Below are positions 10,901 to 20,441 of a stretch of 64,000 nucleotides of DNA, piece after piece. The stretch is from NCBI GenBank assembly GCA_003116975.1, contig BGKB01000202.1:1-64000 (forward strand), written 5' to 3'. The notes under the pieces were generated by a model, which was not told where the DNA came from, made no database searches, and was given only the letters and a program-made list of their open reading frames with translations. A program made the position numbers and the translations under genes. This stretch comes from Aurantiochytrium sp. KH105. Taxonomy: Eukaryota > Sar > Bigyra > Thraustochytrida > Thraustochytriidae. The stretch's first letter is position 1; every line of letters begins with the position of its first letter.

Positions 10901-13900
10901 TAATGAGGTTGAAGCGACTCTGCAGACGACCACTGATCACGCTGCGGCCACCGCCCGGGGGACCCATCGCCACCATGAGCTGCATATCGAGAATGTAGCG
11001 CCAGGTCTGCTTGGCGCGCTCGTACCAGCCACCGTAGTCGATCCATTGCCGAATCAGCTCAAGCGGGGGCTGCGAGCCAAAGAGATCCTTGCGCGGCATG
11101 TTAAAGTCATCCACAAAGCAGATCAAGTTCTTGCCGCCCGGCGGGCCAAACTTGTCCTTGGAACGCTTTTCCATGCTGCCCTCGATAATCTCCTGCGTCG
11201 TGAGCGAGGAAGTGGCGCTACTAAAGTTGACAACCAGCTTGGCGAACTTGGAGCCCTCTCCGCTCGTAAACTGCTCCAACAGCTGACTTGCGAGGACGGT
11301 CTTGCCCGTGCCCGTGTCGCCGACAAGCATTGTTGCCTTTTGGCCCATGAGTAACGTCTCGGCCACAAAGGTGTTGCGAACCGTGTCGACAGTGGGAACA
11401 GTGATCTTGGCAAATTCCAGTCCACGCTGAGGCCGCCAGCCGTTTGGCACCTTTTCGTCCCACAACTTCCACTCCTTGGCGCCGACGTCGACATAGTAGT
11501 CATAGACGAGCTCTGCAGGCGGAAAGGTTGAGTCCAAATCGCGCAGGCAGCCGTCAAAAGACTTGCGCCCAGCAGCATCGGCGGACCCACCGAGCGACCA
11601 AATCGCACAAAACACGAACCACTTCTCGGACAACATCAAATAGTCGTCCGGTCGCGTGAACGGGCACACACCGTTCTCGGGCGTGGCCAAACAGTCGTAC
11701 AAGTTGCACAAGGAGATGACTGCGTTGAAATCAGTCACAGGAATCAACTCCGAGACCTTGCGCATCTTGAACTTGAGCAGTGCCGTACAGTACTTTGTGA
11801 AAAGACCTGCAAGGAACTTGTTTCGCGCGGCACGGCCGAGCTTGCCATTCTCGTCGTTATCGCTGCGAGCTGCGGCCGAGCCACCAGCCTCCTCTTCGGC
11901 CGCAAGCCGCCGCTCAACCCAGGAGGTCGTGAATGGACCCCAGCCGAGATCGTCGACGTCAAAGTAAATCATACCAGCGCGAGACACTGTCGCAGGAGAG
12001 GCCACCGAAAGATCGCGGACCTCAAACAGAAGCGACATCGAGCTCGACATACCGATACGATCACCATTGATAAGCGTGAGGGTCTTGTTATCATCCATGA
12101 CAGTGTTCATGGATTCAATCCACAAGGTATCGACAGGGCCATCCAAGATGATCCACTTTTCATCGGGTCTCTCGTCCTGCGCGCAGGCACGGAACACGTT
12201 GGAAAGGATACCGTCGCTCCATTCAAAGGTGGCAAGGTCAAAGGCACCATAGAGCTCGTTCATGGACACAGACTTGGGGTTCAGGACGTACTCGCGCACT
12301 GGCTGGAACTCTTCCGGGGCCCGCGAGGACATTGCAGTAGTTGCGTCCGAAAGACACTTCCAGCCAACGGACTTGCCACTGAGGGTCTTACCCACAACCA
12401 TGTTGCAATGACGCGTGAGCTTGGACTCATACAGCTGGACAGACTTGGCCACAATACCTTCGTGAACCTGGAGGCCGCGGTTTGCCAAACTCTCGCGCAT
12501 CATGACGATAAGGTCACCCTGTTCACTCGGAGGTGTCTCCATGCCTGGGAAGAGATCGTTGATAAGCAGCAAGAAGAGCTCCATATCCTCGCGAATAAAC
12601 TTGGGCACGTTCATGTCTCGCAACGCACGCAAAAGAATGAGCTCCTCGGACACCGAGGCATCCGCGCGTTTCAGACCACCTGCACACATGAGCACACCAC
12701 GCAGCGAACGCAGACCAAAATCGTAGTGATCCTGCTTGGACAGCTGCTGAATCATGAGCGCGTAGAGTGTCGTCGTCTTCTTCGCAAGCGGTTTTGCATC
12801 GCGGAAGCCTTCGGCAGCCAACATAACCTCGGCAATGAGCGCTAAATCGGGCACCATCATCGAAACGGGACGAAAGAGTGCTGCCAAGTTATCAGGAAGC
12901 TCCGTACGACCGGCATAACCAGGGTTCATCGTGATAAAGATACCACAGCTCCAGCGGCAACGCACCTCGATGCCCATAAAGTTGAAGCGGCGTTTGCGCG
13001 CTGCAATGGCATTCATGATCGACATCACCTGCTGCGCAATCACGGAAAGCACCTCGATCTGGATACGGTTGAACTCATCGAAGCAACCCCAGCCACCCGT
13101 TTGCACGAGACCAGAAAACATGCGGCCCACACTCTTGTAATCCATCGAATCGGAGCAGTTAAAGACAACCACGTACTTTGCCAAGTTCTTGCCCAAATCC
13201 TTGACCGTCTCTGTTTTACCTGTTCCGGCGGGACCAGCGGGCGCGCCTCCGCGATTCAGGGCAAGGGCAGTCACAAGGGTCAGCACGCAACGATCGGTGA
13301 GGGGCGTCACGACCAGACGACCGTTGTTGCCCTGGTACTCGTAGCCAAATTCCATGCTCTGGTTCGTCTGGCGCACGAGGAGACCTCCAAACTCGCCTTC
13401 GTCCTTGTTCCAGTAAAATCGCAGCTGCGAAAGCCAGTCAAAGTCGTGAATCGACTGACAGTTCGCCTTGATCATGCGATCTTGCACATCACGGTTGTGG
13501 ATTTCCATGGTGATGAGCGCCACCAGCTTGCTTCGCTCAATCTTGGTCAGCTGACCACGCACCATATCTGCAAGGCGGTTCAAGTAGCTAACTTGCTTCT
13601 TCTTGGCCTGTTTAAGCGCCGATTTGTTGTTGCCCTTCATCATGTTCTCCAGAGCGCGCGTGCATTCGGCCGTCCACGCAATGGCGCCCACAGTAATGAG
13701 AAGCTGACCAGGCCACTCCTTGATCCACTTTTCCTTCTTTCCGCGATGCGCTTGCAGAGTGAGGCCACACTGTTTCGCCACGGTATCAAACATACGCGCT
13801 TCGACGTCATTCAGCCACATTTCCACAGGTCCATCGACCACCACAGGACGGGCCAAAGGCACCTTTTCACCATCATTGGAAATCATGGCGTGAGCCTCGT

Positions 13901-16900
13901 ACGTTTTGTTGCCCTGTTTGCCGGGAGCCACAAGTGTGAGGACTTTGATGCCCACAAAACACTTTTTGATGTGCTTTTGCACCTGTGTTGGATCCTTTTG
14001 CTGACCGAGAATCTCCAGCAAGTCATCGTTCGACAAAAAGTAAAAGCGGGGAAAGCTTTGTCTCTTCGTCTCCAAGTACTGGTCAAGACTCTTCTGGATC
14101 TTCTCCAACTTGGCGTCCATTCCCGTGAGCATGTCGAGGATGCCCTCGCGCGTACAAGCCTGCACGGCATTCGGGCGATCCACAATTTCCTGCGTCACCG
14201 TACGGTAGTCCTCGTTCACCTGAGCAAAAAGTTTCGACTCCGTCGGGAGCTGGCGCTGAATGTCCTCCGAGGCCATGAAAATGGACTCCAAGTACATCCA
14301 TTGACGCTGCACCTGCAGCAAGAGGTCGACGACCTCGGAAACAGAAGAAAGGTTGTGCTCCCAGCGCTCGATCTTGTCCTTGAAAGACACAAAGAACTTG
14401 CTCGCTTTCATTGTCGAAAGGGCGACCTGGTTGTCTTCGAGCTGTGTGAACATTTCTTCCGTGGACTTTACCTTCCAGTACACCTCCTTGTAATCGCCCA
14501 TTTCGATATCAATCGTACTCCACGTCTCCTCAATGTCCTTGAGCGACTGCTCGATGGCCAGCTCCTTGTTTGCATTGGCGCTCATCTCCGAGATGAACTC
14601 GCCATGCATGTGCAGACCAAGGGAAAACACTGCCGAGAGGGTGAAAGTGTCGGCAAAGGGGTCGAATTCCTTTTGAATTTCAACCTTGAGCTGGTTCCAA
14701 TGCCGTACACGAATGGCCGGGTTCTTGAGATCCTGGATAAGAGGAAGAGTCTGTCGAAATTGATCAATGAGCTCCTTGAGCGCTTGGTAAGATCCAAACT
14801 TTTTCGCGCCTCCAGCAGAACCCTGGAAACCCTTCTCGCGAGCGAGCTTGCCGATCGACTTGGTGTACTGCGCGGCAGACATCTCCATATCGCCGAGAAC
14901 AAGATTGTCGAACTTGTTGTCCTTCCACTCCTTCCACTGTTCCGTCCAGTCGTGCTTGAGCTTCCAGATCTGATCCAAGACAGAGAGCTCCGTCTCGGTC
15001 CATCCAAGCTCCTGCGACTCGGGCAAGTCAATCTGAAAAATGCCGAGACCCGGTTTGAGACGCTCCTCGTTATCGCGAACAGCCAGGCACTTGTTTCGGC
15101 ACTCTTCGAGAAGGGCAAACGCGCTCTCCGTGTCGTAGTCGCTGCCATAGGGCAATCGCGACGTTGCTTCTTCGCGGAAAGCCTCGACACGTGCGGTAAA
15201 GCTTGTAAGAGCAGACTCGAGGTCTTTCTTCATGTTCTGCTTTTCGCGCTGGAGCGTGTGCTCCGACTGTTCGAGCACAGACGTAAAGCTTGACCAGACC
15301 TCGGGCAAGGATGAAAGCTTGTGCGTCTCCGTGTCCGATACTTGAACGTCAAACTTGGCGAGCGTCTGGTACTTGGCTTCGAGGGGCTCGAACCGAGCTT
15401 CGATGGCGGCGCGCTCCTCCATGAGATCATCCTTGAGGTGAATCTTATCACTGAGCTCATCGAGATTGAGCGGTTTGGCGAGCAGCGTTGCAGAGTGTTT
15501 GGCAAACATGGCGTGAAGCTCCTCGAGCTCTGCGCGCGCGTTCTGATTCAGCAGACCCGTCAACTTGTTCTGCCATTGCATGCAATGGTCTACCAAGGAG
15601 GACTTGAGCAGATTGCAGTCAATCTTGACAAAATTGATCGCACTCGTCATATCCTCAGCTTGAATGTCACTCTGTTGCTCGCGGTAACGAGTAATGTCAA
15701 TGTCATACTGAGAGAGAGGACGGTTGGCTTTGGCATAGCGCCGGATAAAGGCATCCTTGTCAAGATCCCAGAGTGGCCTGTACTTATCCCAGTAGGTGAG
15801 GTACTTTTGAAGCTCTGTAGCGCATGAGCTCATGCCATTCATAACTTGCACCATGATCTTTAGAATATCCTCATCGTTGGATATGCTGTCATAGTACCTG
15901 CGACGTTGCTTTGCGCGCTCAGCTTCGAGGTCCGACTGCTTTTCAGGGTCGATGGAGACGTCTTTGAGTCGAGGAACGACCTTGACCGCACTGATGAGAT
16001 CCTTGCAGACAATGTTGATCTTTTGCGTCAGCTCCATCATGGTTGGGAAGAACCCAACATTGTTGCTGTCGAGCACCACGTTCACCTTGAAGAGTTGTTG
16101 CGGCTCAGTCTTGTTGTCACCATTAATGGCTCGAGCAAGATCTTGCAGAGAGCGCTTAACGGCCTGGCGCAGAGCATCGCCCAGCATCTTGTCTGTCTTC
16201 GACACAAAGCGCTGCCACTCACGCTGGACCTCTGCGGGATGGCCCTCAAAATTCCGTCGCAACTCCTCGAGGGTTGCCATAATGGATGCGTGCGCCGCCT
16301 CGAATCGCCGGCACACCTTGTCGCGATGATCATTTTGGCGCGCAGCAAAGGTGGCGCCCTCGTACACGGTATTTCGCTGGATGTCAATGAGCAGGCTCGT
16401 CCCAACAGCTTTGCATTGACGAATGAGCGCAGCCTTTCGTGTCTTAAAATCACGCACGATCTTATGTGTCTCGGCGCATGTCTTGCACGAATCGCGGACA
16501 TACCATTCAATGGTACCCTTTGACGCCCAGGTGAGTTTGGTGAGACCCGGTGCAATGCGACGATCAAGTCGACGAATGTGTTCCTGGAAAAGACGTCTTT
16601 CTTCCGAGTTCAAGTCGCCAATCACCGCATTGTAGTCGCGCACCACAAGCATGACATACTCTCGCGAAACGCGGAGATCATCCTTGCGATTGGAAATGTC
16701 GTGCGCAACGTAGGGAATCTGCACGGTTCCATTGAACTTTTCCCAGTATCGTACCTCCTCAAAGAGACGCAGGAGGAACTTGTCAAAATTACTCACGAGA
16801 AGGCCTGCGCCGTCTTTGCCATGGCTGCCATGGCCACCTGTGGCGTGACTGCCAGCACCAGCGTCCTCGCCGCTTGCTGCTCCAGGGCGCGTGCTTTCGC

Positions 16901-19412
16901 CCCCCGCAGCTCCCGGGACGTCTTTACCAGAGGCTTCGGCGGCATGCTCGCCGCCCTCGGCGTGCGCCGCGCTCGAAGCCTCGCCGCCAGCTTGCTGGTG
17001 CGAGTGCGGGTGTTGGTGTCCATGGTTGTGCTTGCCATGCCTGTGATGGCCGCCGCCAGCGCCACCGACGCGGGACATGAGCGGAATCTCGAGCTTCTGG
17101 AGCATGTGCGACTGATCCAGGCCATGCATTTGGGACATCCAGTCCTGATACATTTTCATTGCATAGTCCTCAAGAACTTGAACGAGTGTATCGTAGCTCG
17201 ACTTGACTTCCTCGGCTTCGCGCGTCTTGGCGAGAAAGTGCGAGGCGCCATGAAGAAGACTCCAGTCACGATCAGCGCGTTCCTGCAGTCCGCGGGCCCA
17301 GAGTGCAGCGCCGGCAAACCTTGGTTCGTCGGCCCTCAGAGGCGGCGAGGCCCGAAACTGATCGAACTCGAGACGAATCTGATCCAGTTCGCGCCCAAAG
17401 AGCTGAAAGACTTCGGCGGTCTTCTTGGTGACGCAACGCGTAATGGCCTCGCGCTTGGCCAGTTCGGAAAAGGCTTCCAAAAGGTCTACACCTGCAGCGA
17501 CCGTTGTCACACTTTCAAAGGCGCTGTTGATGACGTTCTGCATCATGACTTCAAGATCTTTCATGCCGTTCTTCAAGTGGTTGTAGTCCTCGTGCCAACG
17601 CGTGGCCTTTACGTCGAGAACATCGTACTCGAGCCCTCGCAAGTGATCAATGTGTTTGGCGAACTGATCCTCAATCTCCAGCAGCTGCTTGGCAATCTCG
17701 GCACCTCTAGTTCCTCCAAAGACGGGGAGAGGGGCACGCACGCCGCGCGGGAGGTCACGTGATTTCCGCGCAAACTGAATCTGGCCTTCGCACACTTCGA
17801 GAAGATCGCGACAACGCTGTACAAAGGCGTCTACTTGGGCAAAAATGCTGGCAATGTCAAAGTTCCAGTGTTTTGACTCGTCCTTGGTGTGCATGGCTAC
17901 AGCATCCGCTGTCCTCTTGTAGAGCTGCTTCCAGGCCACTCCGCCTGCGATGGATTCATGGAGCTGCACCATGGACGCCTCGACATCGCCATCAAAAATT
18001 TCCGAAAGACGGATCTTGCCGCAGCAGCAGCGGATGATCTCATTGCTGACCTTGCGCAAGAGCCCCGTGAGACGTTCTTCGGTGTTGTAAAATTTAGATG
18101 CTGTGCAGATGATGCGGATGCACGCAAGGATCTCCGGAAGGATTTTCGGAATATCAGAAGGCTTGGCGCGCGAGAGGGAAAAGCAAGGGTCAAAGAGCAG
18201 CGACAAAAAGTGAAGGTTATCTGTCGCCTCCTGTGACCCGCGCTGAATCATGTCGGCAATGCTTTGAAAGGGCGCAAGGTACGAAGACTTGACGCACTCG
18301 AGAACTGCGACGATCTTCTGGATGCCAGGCTTTTCGAGCTGTTGGCTGATGCCGCTAAGATCCTGAGTGCGCGAGCGCCAAAACTGGATCTCCTCGAGAG
18401 GACCAGAGGTCTCGGTGTTGGCAGCCATGTCTTGGTTGTTGACAACTTCCTTAATCTGTCGCGTCCAGCGGATCATGGTAGACTCGAGACGTTGGACAAG
18501 GTCCTTGTCGCGTGCAGCCGCCTCTGGGTCGTCGACAGCTTCCAAAGGAATGTAAAGAATGGTCTTGCCCTTGGACTGATTGGTCGTCTCCGTGAGCGAG
18601 GCGACAAACTTGTGCAACTGACCGGCAAAGTCCTTGCGCACACTCTCTGGCCACGAGGCGTTGTCGCGAAACTGTCCGGCGAAAACAGTGTTCATAGCGC
18701 GCAGTAGTGAGCCCATTGCGTTTAATCCGTGGGCATGACCACTGACTCTGCCGTATTTGATAAGCCGACGCATATTGTGCACGGTCAGCGGTTTGCCTTC
18801 GGGTCTCACAAAGTACATAAACTCCTTGGCGCCGCACGCGCCCATATCTTCGAGCAGGCTGGTCGCAGCGCGCGCGGCAGCCCCGTCGTTGGCCACGGAC
18901 TCGGAGAGCGTCGAAGCTACGGCCTCAATTCCCTCGATGCTGGTAAAGTGGTGCTGGACGTTGGCACCGGTGCGCAAATGAACGCCATCGTTGCCCACAA
19001 AGATGACAAGTCTGTACACGCTAGGGTTCGAGAGAAACTCGAGCACCGTTGCGTCAGCAGCACCGGTCCACATCCGCCGAGTGAGCTTGGCCAGGCTGAT
19101 TCGGTTTTTAATCCACTCGAGCATTTCTTGTGCGCCTTCAAACAAGGTGTCCACGCCACCCAGTCCAAGTACCCCAACATCATCCTCGTCGTGATTGTCG
19201 CCTGCTGGGTCCTGGAGACTATCGCCGCTGCTGCGGGGGTCGCTTGATGGTTTTGCTGATTTATCGCTCGTTGTGTCGACCTCTTTTGACTGCTCGCGTT
19301 CGAGGGTGTCGGCATCGGTCGGTCCACCATCCTTGGCTTCGGTTTCTATTTCCTGGCGACCTGAATTTGGATGGGCATCGCCCTCATTCGCCGTAATCTT
19401 TTCAGGATCCAT
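4995..19412 (-). CDS. Axonemal outer-arm dynein heavy chain, gamma-like (DNAH5/8-like)
   Basis: A motor subunit of 4805 residues encoded without any intron. The N-terminal tail and linker occupy roughly residues 1-2040. AAA1 has a Walker A GPAGTGKTE near residue 2060 followed by FDEFNRI. AAA2 has GKTLSGKS near 2340, AAA3 has GDTGTGKTV near 2700 and AAA4 has GVGGSGRQS near 3100. The stalk coiled coil and microtubule-binding tip follow at about 3330-3650, then AAA5, AAA6 and a C-terminal domain. The tail block with RLFEEVRYWEKF and ending GLTKLTWASKG resembles gamma-type outer-arm chains; this subtype is a judgement by eye. Low-complexity inserts occur: a His cluster in the tail (about 17000-17070) and two acidic Gly/Asp stretches between AAA modules (about 10370-10510 and 7310-7450). 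The gene implies a motile flagellated stage. Large ORFs on the other strand are its shadows. Confidence 0.95.
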   Translation of the reverse strand: MDPEKITANEGDAHPNSGRQEIETEAKDGGPTDADTLEREQSKEVDTTSDKSAKPSSDPRSSGDSLQDPAGDNHDEDDVGVLGLGGVDTLFEGAQEMLEWIKNRISLAKLTRRMWTGAADATVLEFLSNPSVYRLVIFVGNDGVHLRTGANVQHHFTSIEGIEAVASTLSESVANDGAAARAATSLLEDMGACGAKEFMYFVRPEGKPLTVHNMRRLIKYGRVSGHAHGLNAMGSLLRAMNTVFAGQFRDNASWPESVRKDFAGQLHKFVASLTETTNQSKGKTILYIPLEAVDDPEAAARDKDLVQRLESTMIRWTRQIKEVVNNQDMAANTETSGPLEEIQFWRSRTQDLSGISQQLEKPGIQKIVAVLECVKSSYLAPFQSIADMIQRGSQEATDNLHFLSLLFDPCFSLSRAKPSDIPKILPEILACIRIICTASKFYNTEERLTGLLRKVSNEIIRCCCGKIRLSEIFDGDVEASMVQLHESIAGGVAWKQLYKRTADAVAMHTKDESKHWNFDIASIFAQVDAFVQRCRDLLEVCEGQIQFARKSRDLPRGVRAPLPVFGGTRGAEIAKQLLEIEDQFAKHIDHLRGLEYDVLDVKATRWHEDYNHLKNGMKDLEVMMQNVINSAFESVTTVAAGVDLLEAFSELAKREAITRCVTKKTAEVFQLFGRELDQIRLEFDQFRASPPLRADEPRFAGAALWARGLQERADRDWSLLHGASHFLAKTREAEEVKSSYDTLVQVLEDYAMKMYQDWMSQMHGLDQSHMLQKLEIPLMSRVGGAGGGHHRHGKHNHGHQHPHSHQQAGGEASSAAHAEGGEHAAEASGKDVPGAAGGESTRPGAASGEDAGAGSHATGGHGSHGKDGAGLLVSNFDKFLLRLFEEVRYWEKFNGTVQIPYVAHDISNRKDDLRVSREYVMLVVRDYNAVIGDLNSEERRLFQEHIRRLDRRIAPGLTKLTWASKGTIEWYVRDSCKTCAETHKIVRDFKTRKAALIRQCKAVGTSLLIDIQRNTVYEGATFAARQNDHRDKVCRRFEAAHASIMATLEELRRNFEGHPAEVQREWQRFVSKTDKMLGDALRQAVKRSLQDLARAINGDNKTEPQQLFKVNVVLDSNNVGFFPTMMELTQKINIVCKDLISAVKVVPRLKDVSIDPEKQSDLEAERAKQRRRYYDSISNDEDILKIMVQVMNGMSSCATELQKYLTYWDKYRPLWDLDKDAFIRRYAKANRPLSQYDIDITRYREQQSDIQAEDMTSAINFVKIDCNLLKSSLVDHCMQWQNKLTGLLNQNARAELEELHAMFAKHSATLLAKPLNLDELSDKIHLKDDLMEERAAIEARFEPLEAKYQTLAKFDVQVSDTETHKLSSLPEVWSSFTSVLEQSEHTLQREKQNMKKDLESALTSFTARVEAFREEATSRLPYGSDYDTESAFALLEECRNKCLAVRDNEERLKPGLGIFQIDLPESQELGWTETELSVLDQIWKLKHDWTEQWKEWKDNKFDNLVLGDMEMSAAQYTKSIGKLAREKGFQGSAGGAKKFGSYQALKELIDQFRQTLPLIQDLKNPAIRVRHWNQLKVEIQKEFDPFADTFTLSAVFSLGLHMHGEFISEMSANANKELAIEQSLKDIEETWSTIDIEMGDYKEVYWKVKSTEEMFTQLEDNQVALSTMKASKFFVSFKDKIERWEHNLSSVSEVVDLLLQVQRQWMYLESIFMASEDIQRQLPTESKLFAQVNEDYRTVTQEIVDRPNAVQACTREGILDMLTGMDAKLEKIQKSLDQYLETKRQSFPRFYFLSNDDLLEILGQQKDPTQVQKHIKKCFVGIKVLTLVAPGKQGNKTYEAHAMISNDGEKVPLARPVVVDGPVEMWLNDVEARMFDTVAKQCGLTLQAHRGKKEKWIKEWPGQLLITVGAIAWTAECTRALENMMKGNNKSALKQAKKKQVSYLNRLADMVRGQLTKIERSKLVALITMEIHNRDVQDRMIKANCQSIHDFDWLSQLRFYWNKDEGEFGGLLVRQTNQSMEFGYEYQGNNGRLVVTPLTDRCVLTLVTALALNRGGAPAGPAGTGKTETVKDLGKNLAKYVVVFNCSDSMDYKSVGRMFSGLVQTGGWGCFDEFNRIQIEVLSVIAQQVMSIMNAIAARKRRFNFMGIEVRCRWSCGIFITMNPGYAGRTELPDNLAALFRPVSMMVPDLALIAEVMLAAEGFRDAKPLAKKTTTLYALMIQQLSKQDHYDFGLRSLRGVLMCAGGLKRADASVSEELILLRALRDMNVPKFIREDMELFLLLINDLFPGMETPPSEQGDLIVMMRESLANRGLQVHEGIVAKSVQLYESKLTRHCNMVVGKTLSGKSVGWKCLSDATTAMSSRAPEEFQPVREYVLNPKSVSMNELYGAFDLATFEWSDGILSNVFRACAQDERPDEKWIILDGPVDTLWIESMNTVMDDNKTLTLINGDRIGMSSSMSLLFEVRDLSVASPATVSRAGMIYFDVDDLGWGPFTTSWVERRLAAEEEAGGSAAARSDNDENGKLGRAARNKFLAGLFTKYCTALLKFKMRKVSELIPVTDFNAVISLCNLYDCLATPENGVCPFTRPDDYLMLSEKWFVFCAIWSLGGSADAAGRKSFDGCLRDLDSTFPPAELVYDYYVDVGAKEWKLWDEKVPNGWRPQRGLEFAKITVPTVDTVRNTFVAETLLMGQKATMLVGDTGTGKTVLASQLLEQFTSGEGSKFAKLVVNFSSATSSLTTQEIIEGSMEKRSKDKFGPPGGKNLICFVDDFNMPRKDLFGSQPPLELIRQWIDYGGWYERAKQTWRYILDMQLMVAMGPPGGGRSVISGRLQSRFNLINFTPPKSRDMERIFASILVPKLSDFDEEVKGMGETLAKATVQLYFAVSKTFLPTPAKSHYLFNMRDVSRITQGLLLADRAANDTKESFMRMWIHESMRVFSDRFINYEDIRQFQGLLHEQLSAVFSSSFHDLVPAEEEEGDGAGDGDGMEGDDGEGGDDGGEGEGQEGGGEGGKAVMARPPAGPLFCDFLSEPVGTAEDAKAPYEEVTDRVKLKMFFEEKLEDYNMEPGFIPMDLVLFKDAIGHVCRVSRVIKQPRGNCMLVGVGGSGRQSLSRLAAYTCEQKVFQIEISKQYRSAEFHEDLKSLYMTAGGEDKPTAFIFSDTQLKEESFLEDLNNILSSGEVPNLYSKDEKMAVFEAVRPAAKKAGIIETADKLWEFFIERTRTNLHIILCMSPVGDGFRNRCRMYPALVNCTTIDYFHPWPADALTEVAARFLADSKLGHGEKEEVVLKRRIGRVFAFTHESVTKASEKMLLELKRHNYVTPTNYLELVKSYRELVEEKLREIGENRAKLSGGLTKLEEGKTQVEEMSVELEAKKVVVAEAQKECEELLVVIVGERRSADERKKQVEAQAARISTEEAECKVIAEDAERDLGKALPALEAAMAEVDKLDKSSISEVKAYASPPPAVEMVLNAVMLLFALKPDWATAKKKISEPNFLAQIKAFDKDNVQTKTLTKLKAYTNRADFTADQVRTKSSAAAALCTWVLAIELYSVVFREVAPKRAKLKAAMDKLASAQSQLKAAQDELAIVIAKVEELNEKYTTSVNEKNALREEAENLENKLDRADKLVSGLSGERVRWEASIGTFDKSMHDLAGDALVAAAFLSYAGPFDTVYRENLVSQWLASTQRLGVPYSPGFQFAGFLAKPTDVRNWNLAGLPGDNFSVENGVITTRGRRWPLMIDPQGQANKWIKNANKDVVVCTLKQPDFVRKLETSLQLGQAYLLQDVEEELDPTIEPVLTKSIVKVGNRKIIKLGDKEIDYADEFRFFVTTKLSNPHYTPEVSTKVTLVNFAVKMQGLEDQLLGEVVRQEEPKLEKQKAELVVKVAEGKNSLVELENSILKSLAEAQGSLLDDEDLVDTLAVSKKTAEAVTHQLQVAEQTEIQIDATRQGYRPVATRAAILYFVLNDLSNVDPMYQFSLAAYNELFNGSIVRSRKSTGPPGGDNDGDGDDDADLGGDDGGEADGANGGDDGAGANANLEARIEEINDFHTYAVYCYACRGLFERHKILLSLQICIKTMQHENKLPKDELDFLLRGGNVVDRSDQRPNPAKDLLDANAWDNVTELDKLPAFNGLAGSFEQSRREWAKWILSPSPEGESLPGEWDNKLTELQRMLIVRSLRLDRSLNASVNFIAHNIGAKYVEPPPFNLRAVFESSVPAMPIIFVLSPGVDPTKQVYDLAEQMGKKVGDCSLGQGQAPVATKLINDGLAEGNWVFLANCHLAASWLPDLEKIIEDYTEAKTYHQDYRLWLSSKPTPQFPLAILQAGIKQTTEPPRGIRANLIRLYNLGTDEEFDRCEQPVNFHKLHFCLSWFHALLLERRKFRSLGFNVPYAFNDADFGISSALIQMYLDEYEQVPWDAIQYLIGEANYGGRITDDWDRRLCRTYVSQYFNDEAITEDNFRMCALDTFYMPDDGDLDAYKSHVASFPLDDPPEAFGQHPNADIASMMTDSKDILGTLLSLQPRVISAGGESDDDKVLAMVRDLMKKVPKPIDAFEAKQTMNSRSDPAPLKSVLLQEIDRYNVLLRLLGESLKGLELGIQGITLITAELEDVFNAMLAGRVPDAWGTSYPSVKPLGSWVRDLMDRVEFMQGWLDGGQLPKVFWLAGFTYPTGFLTGLLQTTARKNGVSIDSLSWEFPVLSTDTSGIAQGPKEGAYMYGMFLEGARWDLDNCCLDDANPMELIANMPIVHFKPVEGKRKPASKAVYTCPLYMYPIRTGTRERPSFVVGVQLDSGAVDASFWVKRGTALLLAHGN

Positions 19413-19651
19413 GGCTCAAAGAGATTGTCAATGTCGACGGCTGTGTACTTGGGCTGCAAGGACAGGCGCTTCGGAAAGACCGTCACGTGCTTGTTTGCTG
19501 ACTGTCCTCAAGTTTGGGGCCACGACTCCTGCTCACGCTCAAGCTCTAGCTTAAGCTCTCGAATACGAGCCACTAAATCTACGCCAAGCGTACCTCTCTC
19601 CTCGCTCGCTCGATCGTTCGTTTTATTTCGGTTTGTTTCGTTATGTTTGCG

Positions 19652-19683
<32 letters not shown>

Positions 19684-20441
19684 CGCTTACTTGCACGCTC
19701 GCTTGCTCGCTCGCCTCTCTGCACGCAGACGGCTTGCTGTTGCGAAGAAAAAGAGTCAAAGTCTCGCCTCCTCCAACGCTGTGCGGCGCTGCTCAGCGCT
19801 GCGCAGCCAGCCTCCAGCGCGGTCGCGCCGGTGGTGACCACGGTGACGCCGCCCGACGACGGCGGCGGCGGCGGCGGCGGCGACAACGACGACGTCAAAG
19901 GAGAAGAAGAAGTTTTGCCTCGTCTCTTGCGAGGTGCGTGCTGTTCGGCGTGTATGCTCAACAATACTGGCAACAAGTAGGACGAGTCCGAGTCCAAGTC
20001 GAGTCCAAGTCGAGTCCCAATGAATCGTAACGGTCAAACGGCCTTTTCCATGGCGCTCGCCCGCCATTTACTTCTACCACGATCTACCTAACTCGTAGTA
20101 AAGCGACTGGCGGGTCGTTGCCGAGTGAATGGTGTCTTTTTCCCAGCGCGGCAGACAATGGGGTGGGCGAGAGTGACGACGGAAAAAGGAAAGCTTGACA
20201 TTGAAAAGGTGAGGATGAGCCAGCGGCAAGCATGGCTACGTATAGAAGGTCTACAAGGAAGAAGGGAAAAAGCAAGCAAGCAAGAGGTTGTTGACTGACA
20301 GTGTTAGACCATCTATCACTAACGGCAAGAGGTTGTGTGCCCCGCACGATGTAGTACTTTGCTTGTTGGCGGGTTCGATGCAAGGGAGGATGATGATGGT
20401 CCGGTATACGGGAACAAACAGCACTCGGCCATGCGTCTGCG
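19413..20441. promoter_or_regulatory. 5' flank of dynein; microsatellite-rich, no gene seen
   Basis: This kilobase should contain the dynein promoter and perhaps that of the ORF starting at 20442. It holds a (CTTG)n/(CTCG)n tract at about 19644-19715 and a GGC-triplet run near 19858-19881. Short ORFs here are translations of those repeats. I see no canonical TATA box. Confidence 0.5.

Noticed and set aside
13101-15293. 730-codon open frame on the plus strand
   Set aside because: It lies wholly antisense to the dynein gene, has no motif of its own, and arises from GC-rich codon use on the other strand. The other long plus-strand frames within 4995-19412 are rejected for the same reason.
19371-20030. 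219-codon plus-strand frame overlapping the dynein start
   Set aside because: Its translation is mostly Leu-Ala-Cys and poly-Arg from CTTG and GGC repeats, and it overlaps the dynein 5' end.
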